This document shows positions 10,829 to 21,613 of a stretch of 64,000 nucleotides of DNA, in pieces. The position numbers were made by a program, and so were the translations under genes. The stretch covers positions 109,015 to 173,014 of the forward strand of contig WSUB01000084.1 in assembly GCA_019633425.1 (NCBI GenBank), written 5' to 3'. The stretch is from Tulasnella sp. 424 (taxonomy: Eukaryota > Basidiomycota > Agaricomycetes > Cantharellales > Tulasnellaceae). How positions within the stretch are numbered: position 1 is the stretch's first letter; each line of letters starts with the position of its first letter. Under the pieces are notes generated by a model, which did not search any database, had not been told where the DNA came from, and saw nothing but the letters and a program-made list of their open reading frames with translations.

Positions 10829-12866
10829 CCCTCTTTGTAGCAGCGTCCGTGATGGCGCTGTACAAACTGACGGGGCACGTTTTGCGGGAGTATATTATTA
10901 TCCCGAGAACGACCATCCTGAGGGATATAAACTTACTGCACACACCCAGGCGGGGTGGTAAGATCCCAGGGCGAGCTGTTATCTGTGGTGGAAGGTAGGA
11001 AATCTGCCAGCGTCTGGACGAGCCATTGATTGTATCCGTCTCTTTCACATAGCATTGCAGGTCTTCTCGCCGCCGCCGTGTGTGCGGACCACTTTGAGTC
11101 CGTCGTGGTCGTTGAAGCGGAGACTTGGGCGAGCGAACATGGAACGGCACTCCCCAAAATTGAAGGCCGTATTTATCGGACCACTCCCAGCGGATACCAG
11201 ACTGTCACTGCCCCAAGAACCAGGGTTCCGCAATATTACTTTGGAAACTGTGAGTGTAGTCTTGAAACCGCCTAACCCCGTTATTGACAGAATAGACTAA
11301 TGGTGGTATTCATATTTGCTAGTATTCCAACCACCAGTCTTTACGGCGTTCAATCGACTCTTCCCCGGCCTTCCCCAAGTCATCGATACGCTCAATATTG
11401 GGAGCGCTATAGTCGTTGCGAAACTGAGAATGAGCTATGGGGGGCTTGACCTGAAGGATCCGTACACCGACGAGGATGCCGCATCTGGTGCTCCAATCAT
11501 GCCGTGCCTGACTCGGGAAGCCACCGAAGTTTTCTTGCGAAAGGCAGTCAAGGAGAGTCGCCCCAACGTTGTATTCAAGACTGGGACTGTCAGTGGGTTC
11601 CTTGCACAGGAGAAAAGTTTAAAAGGCGTTACTGTGAGAGAAAATGGTGTCGAGAGGCAAGAGCAGGCGGATTTTGTGATCGGTAAGTCACTCAAAGCCC
11701 TCAGAATACGAAAACACATCTCATTAGTCACGAATAAATACTCCAGATGCCACAGGACCAAGCCAGGTGTCCTATTCGAAGTGGCTCCGCAGTGCAGGGT
11801 TTTCGCTTCCGTCCGACCTTCGTGTGGAATACGACCCAATCCTTAGATATGCCGCTTCGGTTTGGACTATCCCAGAACACTTGCACTCTAAGTGGCCAGT
11901 TCCGTGGGGTTTCAAGTGCGGGTACATTTACACGCTGAGCCCTGATGCGGGAGTTGGCGACCCAAAGGCACTTGGAATTGCTATAGCAGAGAACAATCAA
12001 AGTACGAGCGATTCTTCCATCCATGTTTTGTGGTGTGCTTCACTTAACCTGGAATTCTTTGCGGCAGTGGTCATGACTATCGGAGGCCCTGCGGTCACTG
12101 ACCTCCCCCACTCTTTACCCGAACTTCGAGCTTACGCGAATGGCCTATACGCAGCTAGCACCATACCCGAATGGGTTTGGCAGCTGTTTGACTTTATGGA
12201 GGAATATGAAGAAGAGTGTAAACCATTTTGGGCGGACTATCGGGTCCCACCCATGAGTTGGGTCCAATGGTACAAGATCGCCAAGATCGGAGCATTGCCG
12301 AGGAATTGGATTGCCGTTGGCGATGCGAATATGATCCTGAATCCTTTTTCTGCCCAAGGCATATACAAGGCCTGCATCGATGCTACCACCTTGAATGCCG
12401 TGCTGCACTCGGTCCCCGCTTCCTCTTTCACTGGCAAGCTGCCGAACATCCCAGGTCTGTTTTACCAAAAGCAGAATCCTCGGGTTAGTTCCCTTTGGTA
12501 AGTCTGATAATTCATGTTCGTAGAACCACGAATTGATCCTCTAATTCGTGTCTTGCTCATTCAACAGGGATGGTATTCGGGCTAGTGACTACGGATGGCC
12601 AACCACAAGTCCAATCCCAGGAGAAGATCTGTCCCACAACAGTTGGATCCGCAACTACGGCCGGTCATGCATGATACTTGCCCACAGCGTATGTTCTTCC
12701 CTAGTCGTTTTATGGCTCCGGACCCTGACAATGGATTGGGGACTTCTAGGATCCTGAGCTGTGTTCAGTCTGGTGGCACGTGGCAATGCAACTTTCACCC
12801 GGAACGGACCTCTTCGCGCCTTGGATAATACTGAAGGTGGCGAGATATTACGCGCTTGGTTGGTGA
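10768..12866 (+). CDS. FAD-dependent monooxygenase 2, LasC/squalene-epoxidase-like
   Basis: Seven exons join in phase to 568 aa: 10768-10994, 11053-11249, 11323-11682, 11747-12001, 12068-12497, 12568-12688, 12750-12866. The order is N-terminal hydrophobic helix, CGGSIAGL FAD motif, VVVEAE, then the substrate half with LHSKWPVPWGF, then the second FAD motif. In that second motif the usual NPLYGxG is changed to NPFSAQG, while genes 1 and 3 keep YG. The consequence is uncertain, but it may weaken pyrophosphate binding. The C-terminus LKVARYYALGW is conserved among the paralogs. The start is set by alignment with genes 1 and 3. The promoter is a near copy of the one in front of the deleted relic. 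Confidence 0.87.
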
Positions 12867-13513
12867 GAACAAAGGAGGAAAAGACGGTAGACTTTGCCGT
12901 AGACCACCACCAAACGTGGTCTGCAGCGACAGCCTGTCGCGACGCCCCCAGCAACGAAAGCCTCTTTGGATTTCGGTGAAGACTCGTATCTTCACGACCA
13001 TATACCTAGCCATTTCCACGGAATCAAATCACATAACTGTTCTGCCTAACCGATGGCCTTCTGGGATTTGTTGGTTGGCTACTGAACGGGGCCACGGTCG
13101 AGATGTTGTAAGAGACGAAAACCAACAGGACGACATGAACTCCGCTAACCCAGCCGATTCTGCGGACCAGTCCCAGCCAGCCTCTCGATGCCAAGGCTAT
13201 ATATGTCCGACCGAAACATCGACTTTCTCACTTAAACTCTCACTACGACTCTATGAGTGAGTTCAAAACACTCTCCCGCAGCAGCTCATCCAACGATGAG
13301 GTGCTAGTCCTGAAATGCTCTGCCCTGCCTTTGCCTCCCGAGGATGGAGCTCTAGACTGTCGGAGCGCAAGTTGCGCAACTGCCCCCCACAAAGGGAGAA
13401 ACGGTCAGGGTCGATCGTGGGAATTGAAAGCCCCTCAGAGCTCAGCCTTTTGAACGATCGACAGACAACGCATCGTGCCAGTCTTCCCAAAGGCCCATCT
13501 CCCACCATCATTC
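12867..13513. other. spacer between FAD monooxygenases 2 and 3
   Basis: No gene is recognised. The right half should hold the promoter of gene 3. A CTATATATG stretch lies at 13197-13205, about 310 bp upstream of that ATG, which is far for a TATA box unless the leader is long. Confidence 0.4.
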
Positions 13514-15610
13514 ATGCCAGCTCTCAACGAATGGATCTGCAAGCTGCATCCGAGCGGTTCCGTAGCCGCCAAAACCTTGTTTGTGGCAGCGTCGGTCGTG
13601 GCAGTTTACAAACTCAGTGGACACGTTCTGCGGGAGTATATAATTATCCCCAAAACTACTATTCTCAAGGATATAGATATCCTTCATACGGCGAGACGAG
13701 ACGGGAAGATTCCAGGTAGAGCGCTCATTTGCGGGGGAAGGTGAAAGAATCTGCGAGAGTCCTGTAACTCGGGCGGAGTGTTGACAATTCTCGTTCTTAT
13801 AGTATTGCCGGTCTTCTTGCCGCTGCAGTATGTGCCGACCACTTCGAGTCTGTTATGATCATTGAGGCCGAGGCCTGGGCGAATGAGCATGGAACGGAGC
13901 TCCCAAGGACTGAAGAGCGAGCTTATCGGACTACACCTGGAGGATACCAAACCGTCACGGCACCAAGAGCAAGAATTATCCAGTATTACTTTGGGAACTG
14001 TTGGTTCTCATCTTGACTCTCATCTATCGAGTGGATTTAGTAACGTCTTGTTCGAATTTTGCAGTGTTCCAACCCACGGTCTATTCCACGTTCACCCGGC
14101 TCTTCCCTTGCGTACCAGGGATTATTGACGAGTTGAATATAGGAAGCACCGTCGGAGTACCAAAGATGAAGTTAGCTTATGGGGATGCCAATTTGGAAGA
14201 TCCATATACAGATGATGACATAAAGGCCGGTGCTCCGATCTCCCCGTGTCTGACCCGCGAAGCAACCGAAATTGTCCTGCGAAAAGCGGTCAAGAAGACT
14301 CACCCAAATGTAATCTTCAAGACCGGAACAGTTCATGGGCTTTTAAGGGAAGGAGACAGCTTGACCGGCGTGACAATTCGGGCTGACGGTGCAAAGGCGG
14401 ACATCAAGGCGAATTTCGTGGTTGGTAGGTCTTCGAAGCCATGCTGGGTGCCTTGGAGAAACTTGATTATTTATTTATTTAAATATACACCAGATGCGAC
14501 TGGACCAACTCAGATGTCCTATACGAAGTGGTTTCAGAATGCAGGTGTTCCAACCCCGCCAGACCTCCGCGTGCAATACGATCCCATCCTGAGATATACT
14601 GTCTCGATCTGGACCATTCCAACTCACCTACACTCTAAATGGCCAGTTCCTGGGGGGTTTCAATGTGGCCCATTATCCCTCAAGAATTGCGATATTGAAG
14701 CGGGAGAATCACAAGTTCTTGCTTTTGTAGTAGCGGAGAACAATCAACGTACGATCGCTATCAGCCAACCTTACTTCTCCGTGTACTCACTGTTTTCCAT
14801 TTCACGGTGATGAGATAGTGCTCGTCAATTTCGGAGGCCCTTGTGTCTCTGACTTACCGCACTCCTTACCGGAGCTTCGGGAGTACACCAAGAATATCTA
14901 CGGAGACAGAAAGCCACCGGATTGGATTTCGCCATTACTCGACTTCATGGAGGAATATGAAGAGGAATGCAAGCCATTCTGGGTGGATATTCGAGTCCCG
15001 CCCATGAGTTGGGTCCAGTGGCACAAGACCGCCAAGAACGGAACACTCCCAAAGAACTGGATCGCTGTCGGGGATGCGAATATGAATTTAAACCCACTTT
15101 ATGGTCAGGGAATATTTAAATCCTGCGTTGACGTTACTACCTTAGACACGGTGCTGCGATCCATACCAGCTTCTTGCATGGAGCTACCGAATATCCCCCA
15201 ATTATTTTATAAACGACAGAACCCTCGAGTCAGCTCACTCTGGTGAGCTAGCAGCTTCACGTCCGATATACCGCTCCCAGCTCCTAACACAGACCTATTT
15301 GCATACTAACAGGGATAGCAGCCGCGCTAACGACTACGGGTGGCCGACGACAATTCCAGTTGCTGGAGAGGATCTATCATGTAACAGTTGGATCCGGAAA
15401 TACGGTAGATCATGCATTATGCTTGCTAGAGAGGTACGTGTTCGTGGGGTATACTTGCTTCGTTGAAGCTAACTGTAGTTTGGGATCCTGAAGGATCCAC
15501 ATGTTCTCATGGTGTGGTGGCATGTAGCTATGCAACTTGCACCTGGGACGGATCTCTTTGCACCTTGGATTGCGTTGAAGGTCGCTAGATACCAGCTGCT
15601 TGGCTGGTGA
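13514..15610 (+). CDS. FAD-dependent monooxygenase 3, LasC/squalene-epoxidase-like
   Basis: Seven exons join in phase to 566 aa: 13514-13740, 13803-13999, 14065-14424, 14494-14748, 14819-15242, 15313-15433, 15494-15610. It has the same order as its two neighbours: hydrophobic N-terminal helix, CGGSIAGL, MIIEAEAW, second FAD motif VGDANMNLNPLYGQGI, and C-terminus LKVARYQLLGW. Exon 7 may instead begin at 15479 after a better TAG acceptor, which adds five in-frame residues; homology to the paralogs favours 15494. Intron 2 has the weaker donor GTTGGT. It is the most diverged of the three copies. Confidence 0.87.
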
Positions 15611-15828
15611 ATGTAATACTCGGAAGGAGGAGGTTTAGATATCTGGGCATTGCGGCTGCGTTGGTTTTCCCCGCCCAAGTGTGGGGGAGCGGCATTGTTA
15701 CCTCCTGAAAATGCATATCATAGTCATCGTAAATGTCCGCGTGCACGGGAAATGGCAGTAATAACTATTTCAGTGAATCGAATGAACAAAAACATTGATC
15801 ATACGGCAGGGAATTCTCCCCGAAACCT

Positions 15829-17256
15829 TCAATGCCAAGACTCCAACCCAATGGTGACATCGACCCTCTCCCTTAATCTCTCCAATGGCTCCTCCCACTC
15901 AGAACGTGAGACGGCATCTCGAGCTCCACTATATATTGCGGAAGGATCACTGAGGAAACGGACGCGTTTGATTGAAGGCCTCGCCTCAACGAGCTCCTCG
16001 ACCTGCCGAGGGTTTACAACGTCAAAGCAAACCTCTTCGAGCTTTGAACAAAGTGGGTCAGAGACCGGTGAGACGTCGTGTGACATGAGGTGCGTTGGTA
16101 TATGTGAAACATAGTGGTCTTGGTATGTGAGGCCCTCCAAGCCGTGGATGTAATCGGAGAATCGTAAGAGATTCGGGCATCGCCGAAGGAGGTAAGTGAG
16201 CACATCAAGAGCGCTTTCCCAGTCACCCCACTGCAGCTCCTGGAGGTGTTGATAAGTCGAAAGTGTTGGATATATGAACGGGGGGTCTTCAGCCCAGTCG
16301 TCGTCGACGTGACCATCATGAGGACCGATTACAAGCGTCTGCAATGCAGGTGCCGAAAGGATGGCTAAAATCTCCAAGATGTTGGGGCATCGAATGACAC
16401 GAAGTTGGACCAGGTTTGGGAGCGGTAATGGATGTGAGCGAAGTCGCTCAAGGTTGTCGCTCTTGATACCGTGGAGCGTGATGCTGGCCAGGCATGGAGC
16501 GGATGTTGGAAGGAGTAAATACCCACGACAAGACAGGCGTTGAAGGGACGGCAAGTTGGCATGAGTAAGGATGACATTCGGTGACCGAGACTCTCCTACT
16601 GGAATTATGGTCCCAACATGGAGTGACTCGAGGCACGGCATAGGGGCTTTGAGAAGCTGTTTGATGTCATTGGCCGGCGTCGGAATGGGCCTAGACGGGG
16701 GCAAGTGATGCTCCTGGTGTCCGTACGAAATGTCAAGCCTTTCCCACCGATGCGCAGTACTTTTGAGCGCATTGGTGGCATTTTCAACGTTGTATATATG
16801 GTCGGGCCATATCGTGACTTCCAGCGGTAGCTCCCCACCCTTCCGAAACCTGTCCTGCACCTCTCCCAGCCATTCCTGAGGGTCATTACTGGAACCTGTG
16901 TTCCTAAAGGTCCAAAGGGACCTTATACCCCGCCCGACCCATACACGTGTCCATAAATGTGGGGATTGGTTTATAAGCTGTTGCCAAGCGCGACAGACGA
17001 GCATAAGGTCCAGCAGCTCGTGATGAAGTTGGTTGAGCGATTGGGTATCTGCGGGTGGAAATGATACCATGTTGCTCTGATAAACGGCTAAGAATATTGA
17101 ACAGAGGATTTCGGCCGGTAGGGTGTCATTGATACAGAGAGCGATGGGCCCGGATGGTGCAGCGTGTTCATTCATGTCGGAACCGGCTGCATCTGTTATA
17201 GCTGTCATCGGGAGCCTGGAGGTATTGCGGGTGAAAATGTAAGTGAACTTATGCAA
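15829..17256 (-). CDS. F-box protein 1 (F-box-like plus degenerate LRR region)
   Basis: A single exon of 475 aa, or fewer if the start is M17 (17208) or M28 (17175). Near residue 46 the F-box reads LPAEILCSIFLAVY, followed by the family signature LLDLMLVCRAWQQLINQSPHLW. The body has leucine-rich stretches of the basidiomycete F-box type (LQRLSCRGYLLLPTSAPCL; LEEVCFDVV). Such proteins usually join SKP1 to form SCF ubiquitin ligases and choose substrates through the C-terminal region. The substrate is unknown. It is the outermost member of the minus-strand F-box group and is separated from the rest by the KMT6 gene. Confidence 0.8.
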   Translation of the reverse strand: MHKFTYIFTRNTSRLPMTAITDAAGSDMNEHAAPSGPIALCINDTLPAEILCSIFLAVYQSNMVSFPPADTQSLNQLHHELLDLMLVCRAWQQLINQSPHLWTRVWVGRGIRSLWTFRNTGSSNDPQEWLGEVQDRFRKGGELPLEVTIWPDHIYNVENATNALKSTAHRWERLDISYGHQEHHLPPSRPIPTPANDIKQLLKAPMPCLESLHVGTIIPVGESRSPNVILTHANLPSLQRLSCRGYLLLPTSAPCLASITLHGIKSDNLERLRSHPLPLPNLVQLRVIRCPNILEILAILSAPALQTLVIGPHDGHVDDDWAEDPPFIYPTLSTYQHLQELQWGDWESALDVLTYLLRRCPNLLRFSDYIHGLEGLTYQDHYVSHIPTHLMSHDVSPVSDPLCSKLEEVCFDVVNPRQVEELVEARPSIKRVRFLSDPSAIYSGARDAVSRSEWEEPLERLRERVDVTIGLESWH

Positions 17257-17797
17257 GCTGTCGCGGTATGAGATGAGGTGGATTCAAGATTGGTCGTGAG
17301 TCAACGGGTAGCTCAGCGATCCTTTCAGTCCGATTCACTAACCTACAGAGTACGAACAGCTCGAGGCACGTTTCCTGAACGACTTTGGTGTTGAGGGGGG
17401 AGGAGGTTAATTGCAGGGGGCGGATGCGGTCGTCGAGGTTTGTCCTGGGGGCGCGGCAGAAGCCGGGACGAAAGAGTTCGGCATCGCGGCCTCACTTCAC
17501 TTCGCTCACCGTACCCCTATAACTCGCCCCAAATAAGCATAGTGGCGTCTGGTTAGTCTGTTGTATCGCTTTATGATTATGCACACAATGGAGGCATGAT
17601 AATTAAGCCCGGCAAAAGCGCATTGCTGTCATCACGGTCGGTCGACAGCTCAGGATCCAGCTCAATACGCCCTTAACACAATGCAACCTCCCTGCGGAAT
17701 ACATAACCCTGACGAAGAGCCAATTAGCCGATCTTACCCTAAGAGTTAGCGACTAAGGTATCGAGTAAGTTTAAAAGGCTCTGTTTGGGTGCAATAT
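17257..17797. other. spacer upstream of F-box 1
   Basis: No gene or clear motif is visible. The left end should contain the promoter of F-box protein 1, and the right end borders a possible LTR remnant. Confidence 0.4.
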
Positions 17798-17991
17798 TGT
17801 CAGGAACGGACCCGTCTGGTACCGTTCCCGTTCCTGTCCGAGCCCCCCGACCCGCTGGTCTGCGCCCGGATTCGGATCGAGACTCTGTTCTTGTTTCCTT
17901 ATTTAGATACTGTTCCTTTTCTATTTTCCTTTCTTTTACTATACATACTGCCTGTATCTACTGTCCGTTGATTCTTTGTCGAATCAACACA
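17798..17991 (+). mobile_element. possible solo LTR or 5' LTR remnant
   Basis: The stretch starts TGTCAGGAACGG, is rich in CCGTTCC-like repeats and pyrimidines, and ends in ACACA just before GGTATTATCGG, which could be a worn primer-binding site. A gag-like frame follows about 215 bp later. No matching second LTR was found in the window, so this rests on overall look only. Confidence 0.25.
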
Positions 17992-18206
17992 GGTATTATC
18001 GGATTCTCTCGCTCTCGCGCACCTCGCAGAGGACCTGCCTCGGCCGTCCCGCTCGGCAGAGTCCGGTTCTTACAGTTTGATCGACCCCACACTCCTTTAG
18101 ACCCTATCTTCGATCGTCCCCCTCCGCACGCTGCACCCATTGCTCGTCACTGCACACTCTCGACTTCTTCACCGCCTTTCATTACGTTCTCGACCTCCCT
18201 GTCCAC

Positions 18207-18371
18207 ATGGATGTCGATGATGACAAACCGCACTGGATTCAAGCTCTCCTCAACCAGTTCCACTTGCAATGCAACGCGTTCTTCACTCAAACCGCCCAAC
18301 ACGTCGCCCTCGCTCCACCCCCAGTCGCCACTCAACCCCAGTCCTCCCTCTATAGTTCTGAAGGTGCTTAA
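18207..18371 (+). pseudogene. gag-like N-terminal fragment of a retroelement
   Basis: The ATG at 18207 opens a 54-codon frame with an acidic start (MDVDDDKPHW), then a Gln-rich helix and a Pro-rich stretch. That composition resembles the N-terminus of Ty3-type Gag proteins in basidiomycetes. It ends abruptly at 18371, inside the joint with FAD monooxygenase tail sequence. No protease, reverse transcriptase or integrase is present. The identification is tentative. Confidence 0.3.
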
Positions 18372-18393
18372 ATACAGATTGCTTGGCTGGTAG
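18350..18393 (+). pseudogene. C-terminal scrap of an FAD monooxygenase
   Basis: In the frame ending at TAG 18391-18393 the last codons read IVLKVLKYRLLGW. This matches the conserved C-terminus of the three FAD monooxygenases (for example LKVARYQLLGW then stop), and CTGAAGGTG is identical at the DNA level to gene 2. It appears to be what is left of a further copy, cut by the retroelement-like sequence directly upstream. The match is short, so chance cannot be excluded. Confidence 0.4.
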
Positions 18394-18578
18394 ATAAAAG
18401 TTGGGGGACAGAGCGGCTGCGGATATACACCCCAGCAATTTGGAAATATCCGAACTCAAATACCTGGTTCACTGTCTGCCTTTGGGCTGAATCATGACTT
18501 GAATAACGACGAGGAGTACAAACAAAGGCGCCACATACTAATTTGCCACGAACAGAAGATTCTAAGTGCTTGAAGGTA

Positions 18579-21395
18579 TTACTTTTTCTTGCCGCGCGAG
18601 CCCGAAGCCTTACTCTTGCCAAAAAACTCCTGACCATAGTTGAAAAAGAGTTCCTCCCCAGGTTCGATTCTTCTCCCTAGGACCAAGAATAAGGATTTTC
18701 AGGGTGATACGTAGAGACAACGGACCTACCTGCGAAAAAGGCAATGCGAGGTTCCTCGTCCACGAAACGGACTATCAGGGAAACAAAGAATTAGGCAAGC
18801 GGAAAAAAGTCAAGAGTAACCTAAATGGAGTGACCTTCAGCAACCAAGTTTTCTTTTTTATCTCCCGCGTGATTTATAACGCGCGTTTCATTCGACGCTC
18901 TTGCTGAATCAATGCTGCGAGCTTTATCGAGGCCAAACATGTAGTTTCTATCCAAGTACTCTGCTTCAAGGCTAGGCGGAGTGAATAAAATCCATGCATG
19001 AATGAAACAGAATTCAAGCTCACCTTCTGAAGTCGGCTTCGATCTCCCCAATCACTTCCCCTACATATTCTAATCAAGCTTTGAGCCCCATGTGTTAGTG
19101 AGTGTCTGTTGCCCTTCTCACCATCGATGAACTCCTCTTTCGTTGCTGATTCCGCTAATTCCAGCCCCCATCCGGGGCCCCATTCGTAGTCTCTCATCAC
19201 GACTTTGGTGCGCTTGAAATCCATGTCGTAAGAAAAACATCTAGTATCTGAGAAAAATGAGTACGGCACCTTCTTCCTGCCAAGACGTATCTCCACATTT
19301 CTACAAGGAGATCCCGCTGGCCAGAAATCAGTAGGGCAATATATACAAAACTCTTAAAATGGCTTACTTTGGGCTCCACAGGTTTGACAAAGTTCTGGGT
19401 CGCACTCTCTCATATTCCTCAGGCACAAACAGCTATTCGTCCAACAGGCGCCGGTTCGTTGGGAGCAAGAACAACCTTTCCAGCGGCGACGACCTTTAGC
19501 CCAAGAGCGTGAGTTAATATTGTGTATCTTCGGAATGTTTAAGCCCTTTATGGCGTCCATACACGATGTATTGCAGGTGCAATTCCTCTTGCAGCGCAGC
19601 TGAGCTCGATAGCAGACGCAGTCGGATCCTGCCTGGCACGGTCCCGCGTGATTGCATGGAGGGTGGCTGTAATAGAGCTCTCAGCAATGCGGTAAATCTG
19701 GACATACGAAAGGACCTACTACTCGTAATCATTACCGCGACGATGTGCATCTGTCATGTTTTGGGTTTATTTAGATGTAGAGGGTTTCAAGCAGGCCAAA
19801 CGTACCAAACCTCAATCTCTTCTTTGTATCTTCGTAAACTTGATGGTCACTCGATGACCCCCCAGACTCCTGGGTGTCAAGCAAGTCAAATGGCCCTTGA
19901 ACGGCATGCAATTTCTCGAAGACCTGTTTGAGTAATCAGCGGAGAACAGCCGGTATTGTCTGGTCCAACTCACTTCCCAGCAAGGCTTAAATACCATCCG
20001 AGAAAGCTTGCATACAGAGAGACCCGATCCAGCATTCCAGCTGTCCCAGACATCTCCAAGCTCGTGAAGCTCTGTGTCAGACCACAAAATCAAACCCTAA
20101 ATAATATATAAGCTCTTCAAGCGAGCTAACTCGAATGATCAGCCAACAATTTTCTTACCGATGCCTGTCGGTCGCGGGTCTGAAAACAATCAGGTCCACA
20201 GGGTTCTTCGCATGCTTCAACCATTTGCGTTATAGTCGGACGTATTCTCTTTGGAGAAGGCTGCGAACCAAGACCTTGGGCGACATTAGACGCACGTGTA
20301 GTGTACCAAGACGCTCATGCGTACCGTGCGTCGGACAGGCAGGTTGAATGCAGCCAAGATTGGCACACATGAGATTAGCTATCCGAAGCAACCGCTGCTC
20401 CGTGCTCAGGTTAGTTATTGATTGACTCAATTCCTTGAACGTTGGCCTCGTATCGAAAAGTCGCTGGGCCGGCCATGGGAGAACAGTCCTATGGAAGCGT
20501 CTCAATTTCGGCTGTAAGTGCCCGCCCCGAACGAGCATACCTGAGAATAAATGGATTCCAGATACTGCCGTCATCCATTACCAGGCTCCTCGGGAGGACT
20601 TCCGCAGAATCTATTTCCCCAAACGAGAGGCCGTGGTCAGTGTGAAGCCTGCGTGCTGCTTCGCACATGACTACGTCTACTGCAGGCGGCAATGGTAACG
20701 TTTGGCGGTCAGTATCTCCGGAACATGAAGAAGGGTCGCTTACCATCGGGATCCCTATCTGGCATATCCCATTTGAATGTGAACCTCTTCCCTCCGGTCT
20801 CTTCGTCTTTTAGAAAATCCGGATTCTTCCGACGGAATGCGGCTTCGTTACCAAACGGCATGAACTCCATCACTTCAAATTCCGCGGCGGTATCGGTGAA
20901 TTGCACGTTTTGGCTCAGTAGAACACAGGATTCGTATGGAGCGACTGGCTTTGAAATGTCCTTTATTGGGTCGCATGGATATACTGGAATCCGATGGCCT
21001 GTTGGAACTATATCACCTGACTCGCCAGCTGCGACCACCGGAAAGCTCCAAACTGTCAACAGCTGGTTCCCCGATGATAATGGTACCTCGTTAAGCTCCT
21101 CGTTAATGTCAAAACGATTCCTGCCAGTAGCTGGTGGCGCTACATCTGGTTGGCTGTCTTGCTCCAACTTGACTTGCAGGGCTGCTGACCTTCCAACTGC
21201 GGCGGCTGCCATTTCTTCAGACGCAAACTTTGCTTTCCAGGAATGAAATTCTTCCCAGCATTGATCCCATACTCTTTTGACAAGGGCTTTGCGCTCTGAT
21301 TCGGGGTTGGAGGGAAGGGAGGTCATGTTGCGGTTAGGATTACGGGGATTACGGGCCTTAATGCCGAGGGCCGCCCCGCGGCCGAATCCCGTCAT
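18579..21395 (-). CDS. KMT6: histone H3 lysine-27 methyltransferase, EZH2/KMT6 family (PRC2 catalytic subunit)
   Basis: It should methylate H3K27 in the nucleus to silence genes as part of PRC2. Fourteen exons join in phase to 655 aa: 21395-20744, 20679-20541, 20500-20325, 20214-20159, 20096-19974, 19923-19806, 19679-19563, 19493-19368, 19316-19270, 19212-19122, 19069-19024, 18971-18835, 18771-18730, 18676-18579. Visible parts in order are the N-terminal region (KALVKRVWDQCWEEFHSW), the cysteine motif CANLGCIQPACPTH, a SANT-like segment (about 343-420), and the CXC domain (about 425-500; PCNHAGPCQAGSDCVC and RECDPELCQTCG). The SET domain follows, with GWGLELA, EYVGEVIGE, NYMFGLDKARSID, INHAGDKKEN and EELFFNYGQEFFG. 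The acceptors of exons 3 and 7 (GAG) are the least certain. M24 (21326) is an alternative start. Confidence 0.88.
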
Positions 21396-21613
21396 GGCCC
21401 AACATTCGCCGAGTGTATCATGCCCACAAAAGCGTCGAGGAATGGATCTATATAAAAGACACGATGCCCTTTTGATATTTCCTGTCTAGCTCAAGAACGA
21501 ACACGGTGCATAAAGGATCTATCGCACATGGTACAGAGATATGGAAATACATTACACGGCCGCATACACACGTAGCCAGGAAATGGGCAGTCCAGGTTCA
21601 GTCCCTGCAGCCA

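Noticed and set aside
7569..15610. A secondary-metabolite gene cluster
   Set aside because: Only tandem flavoenzymes are present; no core synthase, cyclase, P450 or transporter lies within reach.
17785..18393. A 202-aa plus-strand gene
   Set aside because: The frame is low-complexity Ser/Pro/Arg sequence that crosses the LTR-like and gag-like parts in another frame; only its last dozen codons resemble a known protein.
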